A stretch of DNA of 64,000 bases from Ctenosaura bakeri (GCA_948474755.1 CAOLHI010002114.1:124001-188000); one strand, 5' to 3'; counted from the first letter of the stretch, positions 23,860 through 35,463 are shown. Made by a program: numbers and translations. The notes: a model not told the origin generated them from the letters alone.

Positions 23860-24842
23860 TAACCAAACCATGAGGGAAGAATGATATTTCTAAACTTTTA
23901 GATACATTGCCCCCATCCCACCCTCAAACAAGCCAAAATGGTAAACCTATTCAGTTTTTTCCAGATGGTCTCTCTTTAGCTGCTTTTCTACTTCTGGGAA
24001 GGCATTTGTGTCCTGCTAAGGTAAATAGCACATTTATCATGATAGCGAAGTATAATTCCGGTAGCTGTAGACATGAAGAAATGTATTCTTTTGAAAGAAG
24101 GCATTTTCTTTTCATGCTGTAAAGAGAGTTCAGAAAGAAAAACTGTGCCACTGTAAACACTGCTTTCTGTTGGATTATGTATTGTATAAGAAGGCAGGAA
24201 TAAATGCAACCATTATATTTCCAGAATAGTACATTTCTTTTAAAGTTTTTGTGTAAAATACTCATTCTCTAGAAAATCTGGTACTGCTACAGTTAAGTAA
24301 TATTTTCTCCTCTATTATGTACACTTCAACAAAAATTAAGTATCATAGACAAATCTTGATTAGAAAGACATCTAATATGTTACTCACAGGAAAGAGAAGA
24401 AAAAGGAAGGGAGACATTTAGAGAATATCAACAGATCTAATACTCTTCAATAGCATGGGTATAGGTTTGTATAAAATCCACTTTCACACAAGACTTTTTC
24501 TCTTTATCCATACTGCAGCTGCTACTTGGAAAACTTTTCTTTCTTAAGCATTCTTTCTGAATGCATAACAAAAGATGGACAAATCTTCTCACACATTTGG
24601 ATTCTGGTAAATTCAGAATAAAGAAAAATAAAGAAATAAAAATGAGCTCTTATTCATCCCTTGTGATGATGAACAAATCTGTCAATTTTACCTTTATCAA
24701 GTTTCAGGGGAAAAACGTGAACTGAAACAAAATTCTCAGCTGGCTTTATTCTTCATCTTTCTGGTTATTGTTTTTTTTAAAATACTGTATATACTGTATA
24801 GTCAATACTTCTGTGAGCTTTAGGAGAAAGCTTTCTCTCCAT
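23860..24842. other. no firm feature
   Basis: Anonymous AT-rich sequence. ACTGTATATACTGTATAGTC near 24783-24802 resembles the end of a common reptile DNA transposon but is too short to call. Confidence 0.35.
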
Positions 24843-25026
24843 GGCCATGTTATAGTGCTATTGTTCCACTTTCAACATTCTGTGGAATTCCAGGGTTTGT
24901 AGATTCCTGAGGCCAAAAAGCTCTCTGACTGAGAATTCTAATGCCCCTCCCTAAACTGCAAACCCCAGGATTTCATAGGATGTTGAAAGTGGAATAGCAC
25001 TATAACAGTGTAGTGCAGAAATGGCT
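24843..25026. mobile_element. Long-TIR MITE (GGCC family), 184 bp
   Basis: The left arm contains TTATAGTGCTATTGTTCCAC, TTTCAACATTCTGTGGAATT and CCAGGGTTTGTAG; the right arm is its inverted copy (CTGCAAACCCCAGGATTTC... TAGTGCAGAAATGGC). CAT flanks both sides (24840-24842 and 25027-25029). The centre (CCAAAAAGCTCTCTGACTGA) is asymmetric. The first 18 bases of the left terminus have lost part of the consensus. Same family as 36928, 51140, 54967 and 61085. Confidence 0.85.
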
Positions 25027-25029
25027 CAT

Positions 25030-25333
25030 GGCTCTGTCCTGCAACACCATCACAGGTGCATTTCCCAAGGAAAAGGGCAAGAGCCTCCTTGGTGGCTGCT
25101 TCCAGGTTGTGGAATTCCCTCATATGGGAGGTTTGGTTGCCATCCATCTGTTCTCTTTCAATGGGAAGGTTAAGAGCTTTTTATTTAGGCGGACCTTTGG
25201 TTCTTCTTATTGTGGCAGAAGGATCTTTTAATAGAGTGTTCTATGTTTGAATCTTTACTATGTTTTGATGCGTTTTAAATTGGAATTGAGTCTTTTCAAT
25301 ATAATTATTTGTTTAATGGTTCTTAAATTTTTG
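25030..25333 (+). mobile_element. L2-like LINE 3' end (continues at 26096-26165)
   Basis: The frame GGCFQVVEFPHMGG...KVKSFLFRRTF is the conserved C-terminal end of L2-like LINE ORF2 (usual form WNSLP...LKTFLFR). It passes into a T-rich 3' UTR. The final piece with GAGCTGTTGTTGGTCCCATA and TAATAAATGAATC lies at 26096-26165, after a Tigger-like MITE and two SINEs. Confidence 0.7.
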
Positions 25334-25335
25334 TA

Positions 25336-25698
25336 CAATCATCCCTTCACCTTTGCTGGGTTTGGGGGCACAGAACCTCTGCAAAAGCAGAAAAAATGTG
25401 AATAATTCTAGTCCCCCTCAAACCATATTTAACATTCAAAGATGTATGATCCACATATTTAACCCATAAGAGATGCCTTCAAGGCATCAGGGTTCTTTTG
25501 CAAGGCAGAAGTAGGTGGCTGCTGCTGCCTGATACTATTTTTAATATGGACTTATAAGCTTCAGTCACAGTCTCTCAGTCTTGCAAGGCTTATATTCCCT
25601 ACTGAAAACTGCACAGGACAGCAGCAGAGGGAGCAGCAAATAATATGTGAATAATTAAATCTGTAAAAATGAAACCCTCAAATGTGGAGGGACAACTG
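25336..25698. mobile_element. Tigger/pogo-like MITE, 363 bp
   Basis: Left end CAATCATCCCTTCACCTTTG and right end CAAATGTGGAGGGACAACTG are inverted copies with a few changes. The flanks are TA on both sides (25334-25335 and 25699-25700), the TSD of mariner-superfamily elements. It has no coding capacity. Confidence 0.85.
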
Positions 25699-25707
25699 TA
25701 TTTAACT

Positions 25708-25862
25708 GTGTTGTTGTGTGCTTTCAAGTTGTTTCCTACTTGTAGCAGGCCTAAGGTGAACCTATCAGGGGGGTTTCTGAGGCTGAGAGTGGGTTTCCAT
25801 GGCTAAGTGGGGAATCAAACCCTGGTCTCCAGGGTTGTAGTCAATGCTCAAATCATGACACA
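25708..25862 (-). mobile_element. Sauria-type SINE
   Basis: Reverse complement with tail (GTGTGCTTTCAAGTTGTTTC), body (AAGGTGAACCTATCAGGGG), and head (GGGAATCAAACCCTGGTCTC). It lies 47 bp before a second copy in the same orientation. Confidence 0.88.
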
Positions 25863-25909
25863 TGTTATTGATCATGCTCTGTCCCTACGTCTGCTGATAT
25901 AGGGTGAGT

Positions 25910-26095
25910 TGTTGTAGTTCTTGTCATGTGCCGTCAAATTGTTTCTGACTTACAATGACCCAAAGGTGAACCTATCACGGGCTATAATGTGTCCAAGATC
26001 TCCCAGTGGATGTCTATGGCCAAGTGAGAAATTGAACCCCGGTTTCAAGGACCCCGTAGTTCAATGCTCAGACCACTATACCACACTGGCTGTAC
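25910..26095 (-). mobile_element. Sauria-type SINE
   Basis: Tail (TCAAATTGTTTCTGACTTAC, AATGACCC), body (GGTGAACCTATCACGG), and head (AGTTCAATGCTCAGACCACT, ACACTGGCT). The full length from head to tail is present. Confidence 0.88.
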
Positions 26096-26334
26096 TTTGT
26101 TTTTAATTTGATGTGAGCTGTTGTTGGTCCCATACTGGGAGAAAGTTGGCATAATAAATGAATCAGTTTGGATATATCTTGATTATTATTTGATTCCACT
26201 TGGAAAATATAATTTAGTGAGGATTATGTCCAAGCTCTTATAGGATGTGATTGCAGAGAAGGAAGCATGAGAAGGAGATGATGACTTCATTCTGTAGGGA
26301 TCCAATACAGGAGATGTATGAATTGGTCCTAAGG

Positions 26335-26480
26335 TTGGGTTACCGTATGTTCTTCTTTTCCAGGACATGTCCTCTTTTTCAGAGCAAAAGTTCCTATTCT
26401 CCAACTTTCTGGACATGTCCTCTTTTACTGAGCTAAAATTTCTCTTCCAGGCAGATCTTTAAAATGTCTGGCTTTTCTCA
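26335..26480. repeat. dispersed repeat with internal duplication
   Basis: GGACATGTCCTCTTTT occurs twice (near 26363 and 26412), about 50 bp apart within a T-rich block that starts GGTTGGGTTACCG. It looks like a fragment of a short DNA transposon of the GGTTGCCATACGTCC kind, but the ends are not defined. Confidence 0.45.
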
Positions 26481-26626
26481 CAAGGTCTGGATTGGTGGAA
26501 AGCCAGCAACTGTGTAGTAGAGCTCTGAGAAGGAGAGAGAGAGACATTCTGAATTAAAGCAGGATTGGGGGAGCCCCCAAAGCAAACAGCCTCAGCCTTG
26601 TGGGGGTTGCCAAGTGACTCGCTGGC

Positions 26627-27044
26627 TGTTGTAGCTGCCAGCTGTCCGTTGCCAGGCAATGGAGCACAGAGACAGCAGAAGGCTATTCAGCAGACAAACT
26701 GAGACAGCTCAGCAGTTCAGCAGAATTTGCCTGTTCAGAGTGAAGCAGAAGTATAGTCAAGAGTCAGTCCAAGAGTTTAGAATCCAACGTGCAACAAGGT
26801 CAGACAGACTGAGGGTCAGAGAATCCAAGCAGAGAGAGAGCAGGGAATCCACAGCACACAAAAGCAAAGGCCAGCAAGCACAAAAATTGTTTCTGGCATT
26901 GGGCCACCACCATCTGCCTTCCTTTAAAAAGGCTGGAGTCAGCTGACTCTCACCTTAGCCTGGCTAGCTCCCAGTGTGCTTGCATCTGCTTGTCCTCCTT
27001 TAAGGTTGCTGTTTACCTGGAAAGGTGACTCCTGTCCCATGACA
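26627..27044 (-). mobile_element. Solo LTR, minus strand
   Basis: On the minus strand it starts TGTCATGGGACAGG and ends GGCAGCTACAACA. The flanking pentamers are CTGGC (26622-26626) and CTAGC (27045-27049), one difference, as expected of an old 5-bp TSD. A TATA-like TTTTTAAAGG lies near 26921-26930 and a T/C-rich region follows it. No retroelement coding sequence adjoins it. Confidence 0.75.
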
Positions 27045-27076
27045 CTAGCTTTCTGCTGGCTCAGTGGAACCACTTT

Positions 27077-27598
27077 TGTCATGTCCTGTCTTGGAGACTC
27101 TGACAGTGAGGAGGAGGATTCCAAGATCGAGGTAGAAGCTTTCCCAGAGGCAGGAGCTTTCCCAGAAGAAGAAGATAATAGACAACAACAGGGGCCACAG
27201 CAAAGGGAACAAATAGAGGATGAGATAACAAGAACACTTACCCTGCAAGAGAAACGCCGGAAGAGGGAGGGGCTGCACCACTCAGTGCATTTAATTAGCA
27301 AGAGAGCCCTAATGAAGGGGCACCTGTGGTGACACCATCGATAGATAAAAGGGTTTCAGCTGGCCCTTTTTTCCAGGGTTAGCAACTGTTCTCTTTGGTC
27401 GTGAAACTTGATGTTGTTCTCTTGCATCTGAACTACCTGGAAACTTTGCCTGTTTTGACTATGAATTGGATTTGCCCTTTAGATTTGTTTGCATCAGCTC
27501 TGTTTAGGATATTCTCTGACTCTTGCAGTGTGAGTAAAAACTGTGCTGCTGTTCATGATTAATTGCCAGCTCTGTCCAGGACACAACAACTATTGTCA
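27077..27598 (+). mobile_element. Solo LTR, same family as 58585-59095
   Basis: It starts TGTCATGTCCTGTC and ends GTCCAGGACACAACA. The order of shared blocks with the copy at 58585 is unbroken over 510 bp (for example GAACAAATAGAGGA, ACCTGTGGTGAC, ATAGATAAAAG, TTTGCCTGTTT). Flanks are ACTTT (27072-27076) and ACTAT (27599-27603), four of five matching. ATAGATAAAAGG at about 27340-27351 is the likely promoter TATA element. It lies only 32 bp from the preceding LTR. Confidence 0.82.
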
Positions 27599-27603
27599 CC
27601 AGG

Positions 27604-29229
27604 ACTGCCATCCTGTGAGGCAGCCTTGTCAAGGAGAAGGACAGTGAAGAGAAAAAAGATACCTTGCTACCATCATTGGAATGGTCCCTGGCTGCAAGAA
27701 AGGTCTGACTTGTCTGTTGGATCAACTCAGCTGAGGAGCAGTGGTTCCTCTTACAGCTGCCTGGAGCCTATAGAGTATTTAAAATGAGAGTTGTCATAGT
27801 GATTGGTGGTTTGAAGTAGTCAGCTGGTAAATGCGCCATCTTTCTTGCTTTACAAAATGTGATACCTCTACCATTGGGTGCTGAAGGGGAAACTTGCATT
27901 CTTTGTTACTTGATGCCTCTGTGTTTGAAACTGAATAGGATAGGGAACAAGTTTCCCATTCAGTATTTCAGAAGCTTCCCCAAATTTCCAATTCTCAGAG
28001 ACTATCAATGGAAACAAAGCCCATATGCTTCTGTTTTGGGTTTTTTTTAAATACTTTCTTCACCAAGTCCATTTTGGTTTTTTCTCTCAAAAAACTTTTG
28101 TCCACAATCCAAATGTTAGTTTGATTCTCTGTGCCTTGCTTAAATCAATGAATGTTTCTTGCCTGGCTCTTTATTGGATTGTGGCCTTTGAACGTAAGGA
28201 GGCAGCATTAGCATATGCCTCTCATTTCAGTAGCTCTAAGGCCACAAACTATACTATAATCTCTGCAATTACATTTGTTAAATATATACTGAGGGAATTT
28301 TATAACTGGCAGTGTGTGTCTTCAAACTAGCCAAGTGCCTGGAATCTGCCAATTTTCTCCATCATGTTTTAATCTTTCCTGTAAAAAAAGCTTCTGTTTC
28401 AGAAACGAGTGCAATCAATGGAAAACATACATATTTAAAATTAATCCATTCTGTGAGAATTGCAGTCCACCTTAACTTTAAATTTTCCACAGACTTCAAA
28501 TGGACCCAGGAGTATAGTGAACATAACGAAAAAAGAAAGGAAGGCTTGTCTTTACAACTTGACTGGATGGGAGGCTTAGGGAGAATTCTGCAGATGCAGA
28601 ATCACTTGCAAAGGTCGTTTTGTTGCAATAAACTGAACCAATTACTCAAAGTAAACTTTGTTCAGGTTATTTGGCTATGGTTCTATAGATACTGTCTCAG
28701 TCTGATTTGCCTAAATCAGCCATTATTTTATGTCACACAGCTCAATATTTACCTTGTAAAAGAGTGGTACATCACTGTGTGGTCCACTTTGGGTTGGCCC
28801 AATAAAAGTATTGCACTAAATATGGATTTTGGAGTTTTTCTTTATGCCCAATTCAGATACCTTTGCTTTGGGATAACATTAGTTACTGAAGCCATATCTG
28901 TTCTCCCTCCTTCTTTCCCTCCATTCTTTCCTTCCTTTTGTGTTTAATTTAAAAAGCTGCTTCCGTACAGGAGTTGCCACAGCAGCCAGCCACATGAAAT
29001 ATGTTACATTAGAAACATTACAGAAAACAAGTACACAATTGTAGCAAAACACCCCAGAGCAAAAATATTATTACATGAAAAGATTACGTGAATCAATTCA
29101 GTCCAATTCAGTTTGAAAGCAGACAGAAAGACATAGCAAGCAAGCAAAATAAAAATAAAAATATAGTAGTATAATATCACACTAAAATTGTATCCATATC
29201 CACTACATCCAAACAATGATCACCTCATT
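27604..29229. other. no recognisable feature
   Basis: Anonymous AT-rich sequence. A 211-codon frame (28312-28947) crosses it but has no recognisable domain, so I treat it as chance. A CT-rich stretch lies at 28907-28942. Confidence 0.45.
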
Positions 29230-29656
29230 ATAAACTTAACCATGAGGGGGGAGGAGCCAACTACGATGGCAGAGAGAGGCTAAATATTCGACTCCCGGAA
29301 CAGATGATTATAAAATAATTTCAGAAGCCTTTTTCAAAACAAAGAAAGAATGTGAGTAATTAATTGAATAATGTGGGAAAGAATGTAAGATAAGATAGTG
29401 GATTGGTTTCGATTCTTCTCCAACTGGAGGGAAAATAAAAGACTCTGTTTAAACTGCAAATAACTGTTGAAACGGACTGAAAGCAAAACAGTTTTTTTTT
29501 TCCCCCTTTGTGGTCCTTGAGATATATGCCGCCTAAAAAAACTATAAACACCCTGTTTGGAAGCGACCTACAGCAACAGATAAAACATATAATCGTCTAG
29601 TTAGAGATTTTGAAAATATAAACTTAAACTCTAACGGAGACGAAAAAGTCATTAAA

Positions 29657-30614
29657 ATGGCGGCGAAGAAAGCTGCGAACGGAGCTAATGAAGAGATAAA
29701 AACTTTTATACACAAGCTTATTACAGAGTCTAATCAAGCTCTTGTTACTACAATAACATCTAATATAAGGGCAGAAATGGGGCAATTGCAGGAAAAAATC
29801 TCACAGGAGTTAAAAGCATTGGACCTTAAAGTGGAAGATATAAAAAAAAACCCAAGGGAATCAGCAGACCAGACTAGCACAACATGATGGCAGGATTTCT
29901 TTGTTAGAGAGACAAATTATCCAGCTCCAAGACCAGAACAGAAGAAACAATGTGAGGATTCGTGGATTCGCAGAGCAGCCACAACAAAGTCAAAAATCCT
30001 TGAAAGAGGAAGTTTTAAAATGGCTAAAAAGCATTGTTCCTGAGATTTTATGGGAAGATTATGACATAGAGAGAATTCATCGTGTGTCAGCTGCAAGAAG
30101 AGGAATAATTCCCAGAGATATTATAATGAGAATTGCGAATTTCAACAAGAAAGATGATTTGATGAGAGCTGTTAGAAAGAATCCAGGAATATTGAAGTAT
30201 CGAGATAACACAGTGGAAATTTATAATGACTTATGCCGCGAAACAATAAATTGGAGAAGGGAAATGAAACCCTGCATCATAGTTCTACAGAGAGTTGGGA
30301 TAAGATACAGTTGGGGATATCCCATCTTTCTGAAATTCCAATATGCTGGCAAATACCACAGAATAAATTCTCTTGAACAAGGATTGCAACTCCTGAGAGA
30401 ACTGAAACTGATCCAGCAAGAGGAAAAGGAAGAGGAAGGTGCGGTTGGAGGAGCCGAAGAAGGAGCAGTGGGAGGAGCAACTGAAGAAGGAGCAGCGGGA
30501 GGAGCAACTGAGGAAGGAGTAGTGGGAGGAGTAACTGAAGAAGGAGCAGCGGGAGGAGCAACAGGAGGAGCAAAGAAGAAGACTTCGGGAGATAAACGAA
30601 AGGACAGAGGCTGA
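29657..30614 (+). pseudogene. L1 ORF1 (RNA-binding chaperone), one frameshift
   Basis: The ATG at 29657 opens a frame (MAAKKAANGANEE...) that ends at 29887. The next frame, open by 29901, continues the same protein: a coiled-coil (LERQIIQLQDQNRRNNVRIRG), then the L1 ORF1p RNA-recognition and C-terminal domains (DIERIHRVS, RDIIMRI, GIRYSWGYPIFLKF). One small indel between about 29850 and 29890 separates the halves. The total is about 315 codons, close to the family length. The C-terminus carries an unusual Gly/Ala/Glu repeat (30438-30580) before a basic end (KKKTSGDKRKDRG). Confidence 0.92.
30438..30580 (+). repeat. 27-bp coding minisatellite in L1 ORF1
   Basis: About five units of EEGAxGGAT (27 nt; for example GAAGAAGGAGCAGYGGGAGG, then AGCAACT) stand in frame with ORF1. 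The minus-strand frames over this region (rich in Ser/Pro or Leu) are shadows of the repeat. Confidence 0.9.
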
Positions 30615-30854
30615 GGAGGACTGGAAGAAACAATATGATATAACAGAAGAAGAAGAAAGAGCACTTCATAGAGTAGGAGAAGGGTAGATGACTACTGAGT
30701 AAAATATATTCTTATAGATTATAAATGCATAGAGATAGATTTATATATATATAAAGCAAGAGGGTAGAGAGAGGGAAGGGAGGGGGAAGAGAGGGAAAAA
30801 AAATATGGGAAAGAAAATAAATCGGGAGAGGGTATTGGTCTCTATGCCGGGAGT

Positions 30855-31013
30855 TGGCATACCTTCACCCCCCCCCAGGACCATGGCTGGTCGTTTCCAA
30901 GGCAGAAGCGCTTTGGAGGAAGAGGGGGGAGAAATGTTTGTGTGGGGAGGGGAGGGGAGGGCGGGAAGGGGGAGGGGAGTGGGAGGGGGGAAGGGAAGGG
31001 GAAGGGGAGCACC
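30855..31013 (+). other. G-rich polypurine tract between L1 ORF1 and ORF2
   Basis: After a C9 run (30870s) and a short mixed stretch, the plus strand is almost pure purine with repeated GGGG and GGG blocks from about 30918 to 31010, dense enough to form G-quadruplexes. Mammalian L1s carry such a tract in the 3' UTR; here it is upstream of ORF2. Confidence 0.75.
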
Positions 31014-31066
31014 ATCACATTAAAGAGCCAATGGGGAGTGGGATTAGAAAATTCAAAATATGAAAA

Positions 31067-34000
31067 ATGGAGAATAGATTGAGAATATCAACATTGAATG
31101 TGAAAGGTTTGGGGTCAATAATAAAGAGAAAAAGGATAGAATCGATATTAAAAAAGATAAGGCCGATATAATTTTTTTACAAGAAACACATGGAAAAAGA
31201 GATAAAAAAAATGAGCTTAGATTGAACTGGGTAGCCATTTATGAGGAAGCATTTGGTACATCCAAATCAAGAGGAGTTGCAATAATAATTTCCAAAAGAT
31301 GCAATTTCATTGTAACAAGTGTGGAGTTAGATGAAAAAGGTAGATATGTAATTATACAAGGTGAAATAGAGGGAGAAACATATGGTATAATGAATATTTA
31401 CGCACCTAATGAAAAGCAAAAAGAGTTTTATGAAGAAATATTTAATAAGATCAAAAAAATGAAAGGAGACTATACAATAATCGCAGGTGATTTTAATATG
31501 GTGATGGATAGATGGAAAGATAAATCAGATCCATCAATTAGAGATAGATATAATAATATAACAATTTTGAATAAATTAGTGAGTAGAAATGAACTGATAG
31601 ATGTTTGGAGGCTAATAAAGGGTGAAGAAAAGAAATATACGTATTATTCATCAGTTCATAAAAATTACTCAAGAATAGATTATATTTTTGTTTCAAAGAA
31701 TATGATACCTAGATTAATAAATACAGAAATTGAAACAATAAAAGTGACAGATCATGCTCTGATGAACTTGGATATAACTATGAAAAGGAATTATAGAGAA
31801 GCAAAAAGGTGGAGACTGGATACTAAGTTATTTAATTATAAGGAGATAGTAAATAAAATAGAGAAGGAGTGGCAAGAAATTTGGGATATAAACAATAAGG
31901 AAGTAACACAAGATGTATTGTGGGATACAATGAAGGCAGTGGTAAGAGGATTATGCATTAAAGAATCAAGCAAATTAAAGAGACAATTAGGAGAAAAAAA
32001 ATTAAAATTAGAAAAAGAAATAAAGGAACTAAAAAGAATGATTATATAATAGATAGAACTAAAAAAAATTAAAAATTTACAAGCAAAAAGAGATGAATTA
32101 GAAAAATAGAAATGGCAAGTTCAGAAAAATCTAATATACTTGGAAAGGGAATACTTTGAATATAGTAATAAAAATTCTAAAATGCTGGTAAATATACAAT
32201 CAAAAACTAGAAATATGATTGGGTAGTTAAAGATAAATTTGGTAAAAAAAAAGGTTGATGAAAGAGAAATTAAAAATATTTGAGGAATTTTTTAGAATTG
32301 TATTCAGCAGAAGATAAATCTTTAGAGAACATAGAGGAGTATATTAATGAAAATTGGAAATAAGATTAACAGAACAAGATAAAGGATTGATGGAAGAAAT
32401 GATATCAGAAGAGGAAATAGAAGAAGTAATTTTTAAAAGGAGGAAAATAAAGGATTGGATGGACAGGCCAGAATTTAAAAACATTTAAAAAATTTAATTT
32501 AAACAAAAGGTTTATAAAAGTATATTGAGGGGTGAAAAATTCCCTTATCATGGAAGACATAATAATATTAATTTTAAAAAAAAGGATCCCATGGATAGGT
32601 TTTTATAGACCAAAATCTTTAATAAATCAAGATGCAAAAATCTTGAAAATAATGGCGAAGAGGTTAAATAAATTTATTTATAAGTATATACATAAAGATC
32701 AATGTGGTTTTATTCAAGGAAGACAGATGGCAAATTTAATAGGGAAAAAATAAATAAAAAAAAAATGGACAGAGATAAACAAAAAACTAATTTTAGCCCA
32801 GAATATTTAAAGCCTTTGATTGTGTGGAATGGCCGGCATTAAAAACAATTTTAAATAAAATAGGATTAGGAGAGAGATTTAAAAGGGGTTTAAAAAATCA
32901 ATTGTATTCACAAATACATCTGTAGTGATGGTAAATGATGGATTTACAGAATAGATTCAAAAACAAGAGGAACGAGACAAGGATGTCCATTATCTCCAGT
33001 TTTATTTGCAATAGTTATAGAAATGTTAGCGAATGTGATAAGAAATGATGAGAATTTGGAAGGAATTGGAGTTAAGGAAAAAAATAAAATAAGCTTATTT
33101 GCAGATGACACATTGTTGACAATTAAGGATCCAATTAAAAAGATAGATAATAAAAAATAAATAGAGTTTGGGGAGAAGACGGGATTAGAAATAAATTGGG
33201 CCAAATCAGAAATAATGTTATTTAATTATACTAAAGAAAAAGTAAAAAATTTATAAGTAGTAAAAGAGGATTATTTAAAATAAAAGAATCAATTAAATAT
33301 TTAGGAATAGAGATTACAAAAAATTTACAAGAATTACGGGAAAAAAAATTTCAAGAAATTAAGATTAGAAACAAAAAGGAAATTAGAGGACTACAAAAAA
33401 TAAAGCTATCTGGTTTTAGATAAGGGGAAAAATGAAAATTTTACCTAAAATTAAACTTTTTGTTTAGAATGCTACCAAAAAAAATATAGAGGAAGAATTA
33501 AAGGAGTGGAAAAAGATATTAAATAATTTTTGTAATGGAAAAAAAAAATGAGGATTAACAAGAAATATTGGTATAAAAGTCAAAAAGAAGGTGGCCGGGG
33601 ACTTCCAAATTTAAAATGGTATTATTATGAAAATCAATTGAGATATATCATAGAGGGGGTTTAGGGGGGTGATTTAGATTGGTTAGAGATAGAAGATATG
33701 AATATTGAGACAAAATTAGAAAATATATTTTTTAGGAATTTTTCAAAGAAAGAAATGGAGAAGATAGAAAATCCTTTTATAAAAAATATAATAGAAATAT
33801 GGAAAAAAAATAAAAAAAAATTAATACCGAATATATCAATATTAACTCCGATAGTGATGATGGAAAAATTTCCAAAAATTTAAGAGAAAAAAAGAGAAAG
33901 AAAAAAAAAAACAAAAAATTTATAGATTAAAAGAATGGATGAAAATAATGATAAATAAAGATAGAATGAAAAGAGTTGCAGGTAAAAAATCCTGGTTAAA

Positions 34001-34836
34001 TTATATACAATTAGAGCAATGGACAAAGAGTATGAAAAGATATGTTAAGGATTTTAAAGAATATACTAAATTTGAACAAATTATTATTCAAAAAAAATAT
34101 GCAAGAAAATGAAAAACTAAAAGGTATTACAAGTGAAATATATAAAATATTAGCAAAAGAACAAGAAGAAGATTTTCTTAGAAAAATGTGGGAGGAAGAG
34201 ATAGACAAAATATAGATATAAAGAAGGAAAAAATTTGGAAAAACGTCATTTAAAAAAATTATCAATAAGAATAAAAGAGAATTATTATAAATTAGTGTGG
34301 AAATGGTACTTGACTCCAGTGAAATTAAATCAAATAAATGAAAATATTCAAGATTATGTTGGAGAGGATGTCAAGAAATTGGTACATATATGCATATGTG
34401 GTGGAATTGCAATAAGATAATGGAGTTTTGGCAAAAGGTTTTTAAAGAGATAAAAGAGATTATAGGGAAAACCAGTATGTCCAAATATTGCATTGTTGTC
34501 TATATATGATAAGGTTGAGTGTACTCAATAAAGAAAGAATTAATAACAAATTTGTTAACTGCAGCGAGATTAATAATAGCAAAAAAATGGAAAGCAAATG
34601 AAAAATTTCAAATAGAGGAATGGTATAACGAAGTGTGGAAAAAGCAATTAATGATAAATAAAATTTGAATTAGGTTTATGAAAGGTTTGGTTAAAGGGAA
34701 TGATTTTGAAGAAATTTGGAAAATATTTTTGGATAAAGTTCTGAAAGAGATAGTAATACTACCCTGTCAAAAGAAAATGGCAATTTTGGAAAATGGATTA
34801 AATAAAAAGTTGGCTCTGGGGGTGGGGATTTTTTAG
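31067..34836 (+). pseudogene. L1 ORF2 (endonuclease-reverse transcriptase), decayed
   Basis: The ATG at 31067 starts MENRLRISTLNVKGLGS, the N-terminus of the L1 AP-type endonuclease. After frameshifts a 276-codon stretch (31222-32049) holds the rest of it: GVAIII, IIAGDFNMV (catalytic Asp/Asn), SRIDYIFVS and VTDHALMNL (the SDH motif, here TDH). The reverse transcriptase is broken but ordered: [12 protein letters not shown] (near 32720), [15 protein letters not shown] (near 32965-33010) and FADDTLL (catalytic, 33098-33118). The C-terminal block IKENYYKLVWKWYLTP is at about 34270-34320. Multiple stops rule out function. About 1250 codons fits the family. Confidence 0.93.
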
Positions 34837-35369
34837 TTTTAGTTTTGTTTTTCTTTTATGTTGTATATTTTGTAATTCTTAGTAGGTGTGTGGTTAAACT
34901 TGTGATTTATAGATTTAAAAGGATAAGTGATGTCAATGTTTTTTAAAAAAAAAATTAAAAGAATTAACAATAGAAATAGATTAAAGGGGGTGTGAAAAAT
35001 ATTGAATTAAATGTGAAATTATAATAGTTGAACAGATTTATAAATTTAAGGGTAAAGGTGCAAAATAACAATGAAAGTTAGTATTGCTTAAGAGAAGAGA
35101 AAAAAAAAAAGAAAAAAAAATTATTTTTTTTTAATTCACTATTATGTATATCACATGGTGTTTAATTTTTTTTTCTTGTTTTGTATTTGTGATTTAGTTA
35201 TATAATTAATAAAAATTTAAAAAAAATAAAATAAACTTAACCATGAATTGATATTTCATTATCAAATATGCGAAGATTCAGAATGTTATAACTGATCAAA
35301 CTATCAATTTGGTTTGCCAGCTAAATGTTAGACTTTACTAATGTGTAAATGATAATGCTTGGTGAGGAC

Positions 35370-35463
35370 AATAACACTTGCAGTAGGAAAAGAGGAAGAA
35401 CACACTAAAGGTGGATAGACTTGATCAAAGAAGCTACAGCCTGAATTTGCAAGACCTGAGGCT
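35370..35463 (+). mobile_element. BovB/RTE C-terminal fragment
   Basis: GGAAAAGAGGAAGAACACAC, GGTGGATAGACTTGATCAA and GAATTTGCAAGACCTGAG align with 18370-18445 of the BovB copy in this window. Confidence 0.75.

Larger units (their letters stand above)
29246..35230 (+). mobile_element. L1 LINE, end-to-end copy with 16-bp TSD
   Basis: The element runs from a G-rich start (GGGGGGAGGAGCCAACTACG) through a 5' UTR of about 410 bp, ORF1, a G-rich inter-ORF region, ORF2 and a T/A-rich 3' UTR to an A-rich tail. The 16-bp TSD ATAAACTTAACCATGA is exact at 29230-29245 and 35231-35246. The plus strand is strongly A-rich, as usual for L1. Both ORFs carry frameshifts and stops, so the copy is inactive, but the perfect TSD shows that its two ends are intact. 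Confidence 0.97.

Noticed and set aside
23585..23884. Overlapping frames of 83-117 codons
   Set aside because: They are produced by the GC-rich minisatellite and the CATA repeat.
25910..26095. tRNA gene (B-box-like sequence)
   Set aside because: No cloverleaf can be drawn; the box belongs to the tRNA-like head of a SINE.
28312..28947. 211-codon plus-strand frame
   Set aside because: No domain or family resemblance, hydrophobic mixed composition, AT-rich context without promoter or splice logic. One such frame by chance in 128 kb of strand is plausible.
30221..30669. Minus-strand frames rich in Pro/Ser/Ala or Leu
   Set aside because: Antisense of the L1 ORF1 coding repeat.
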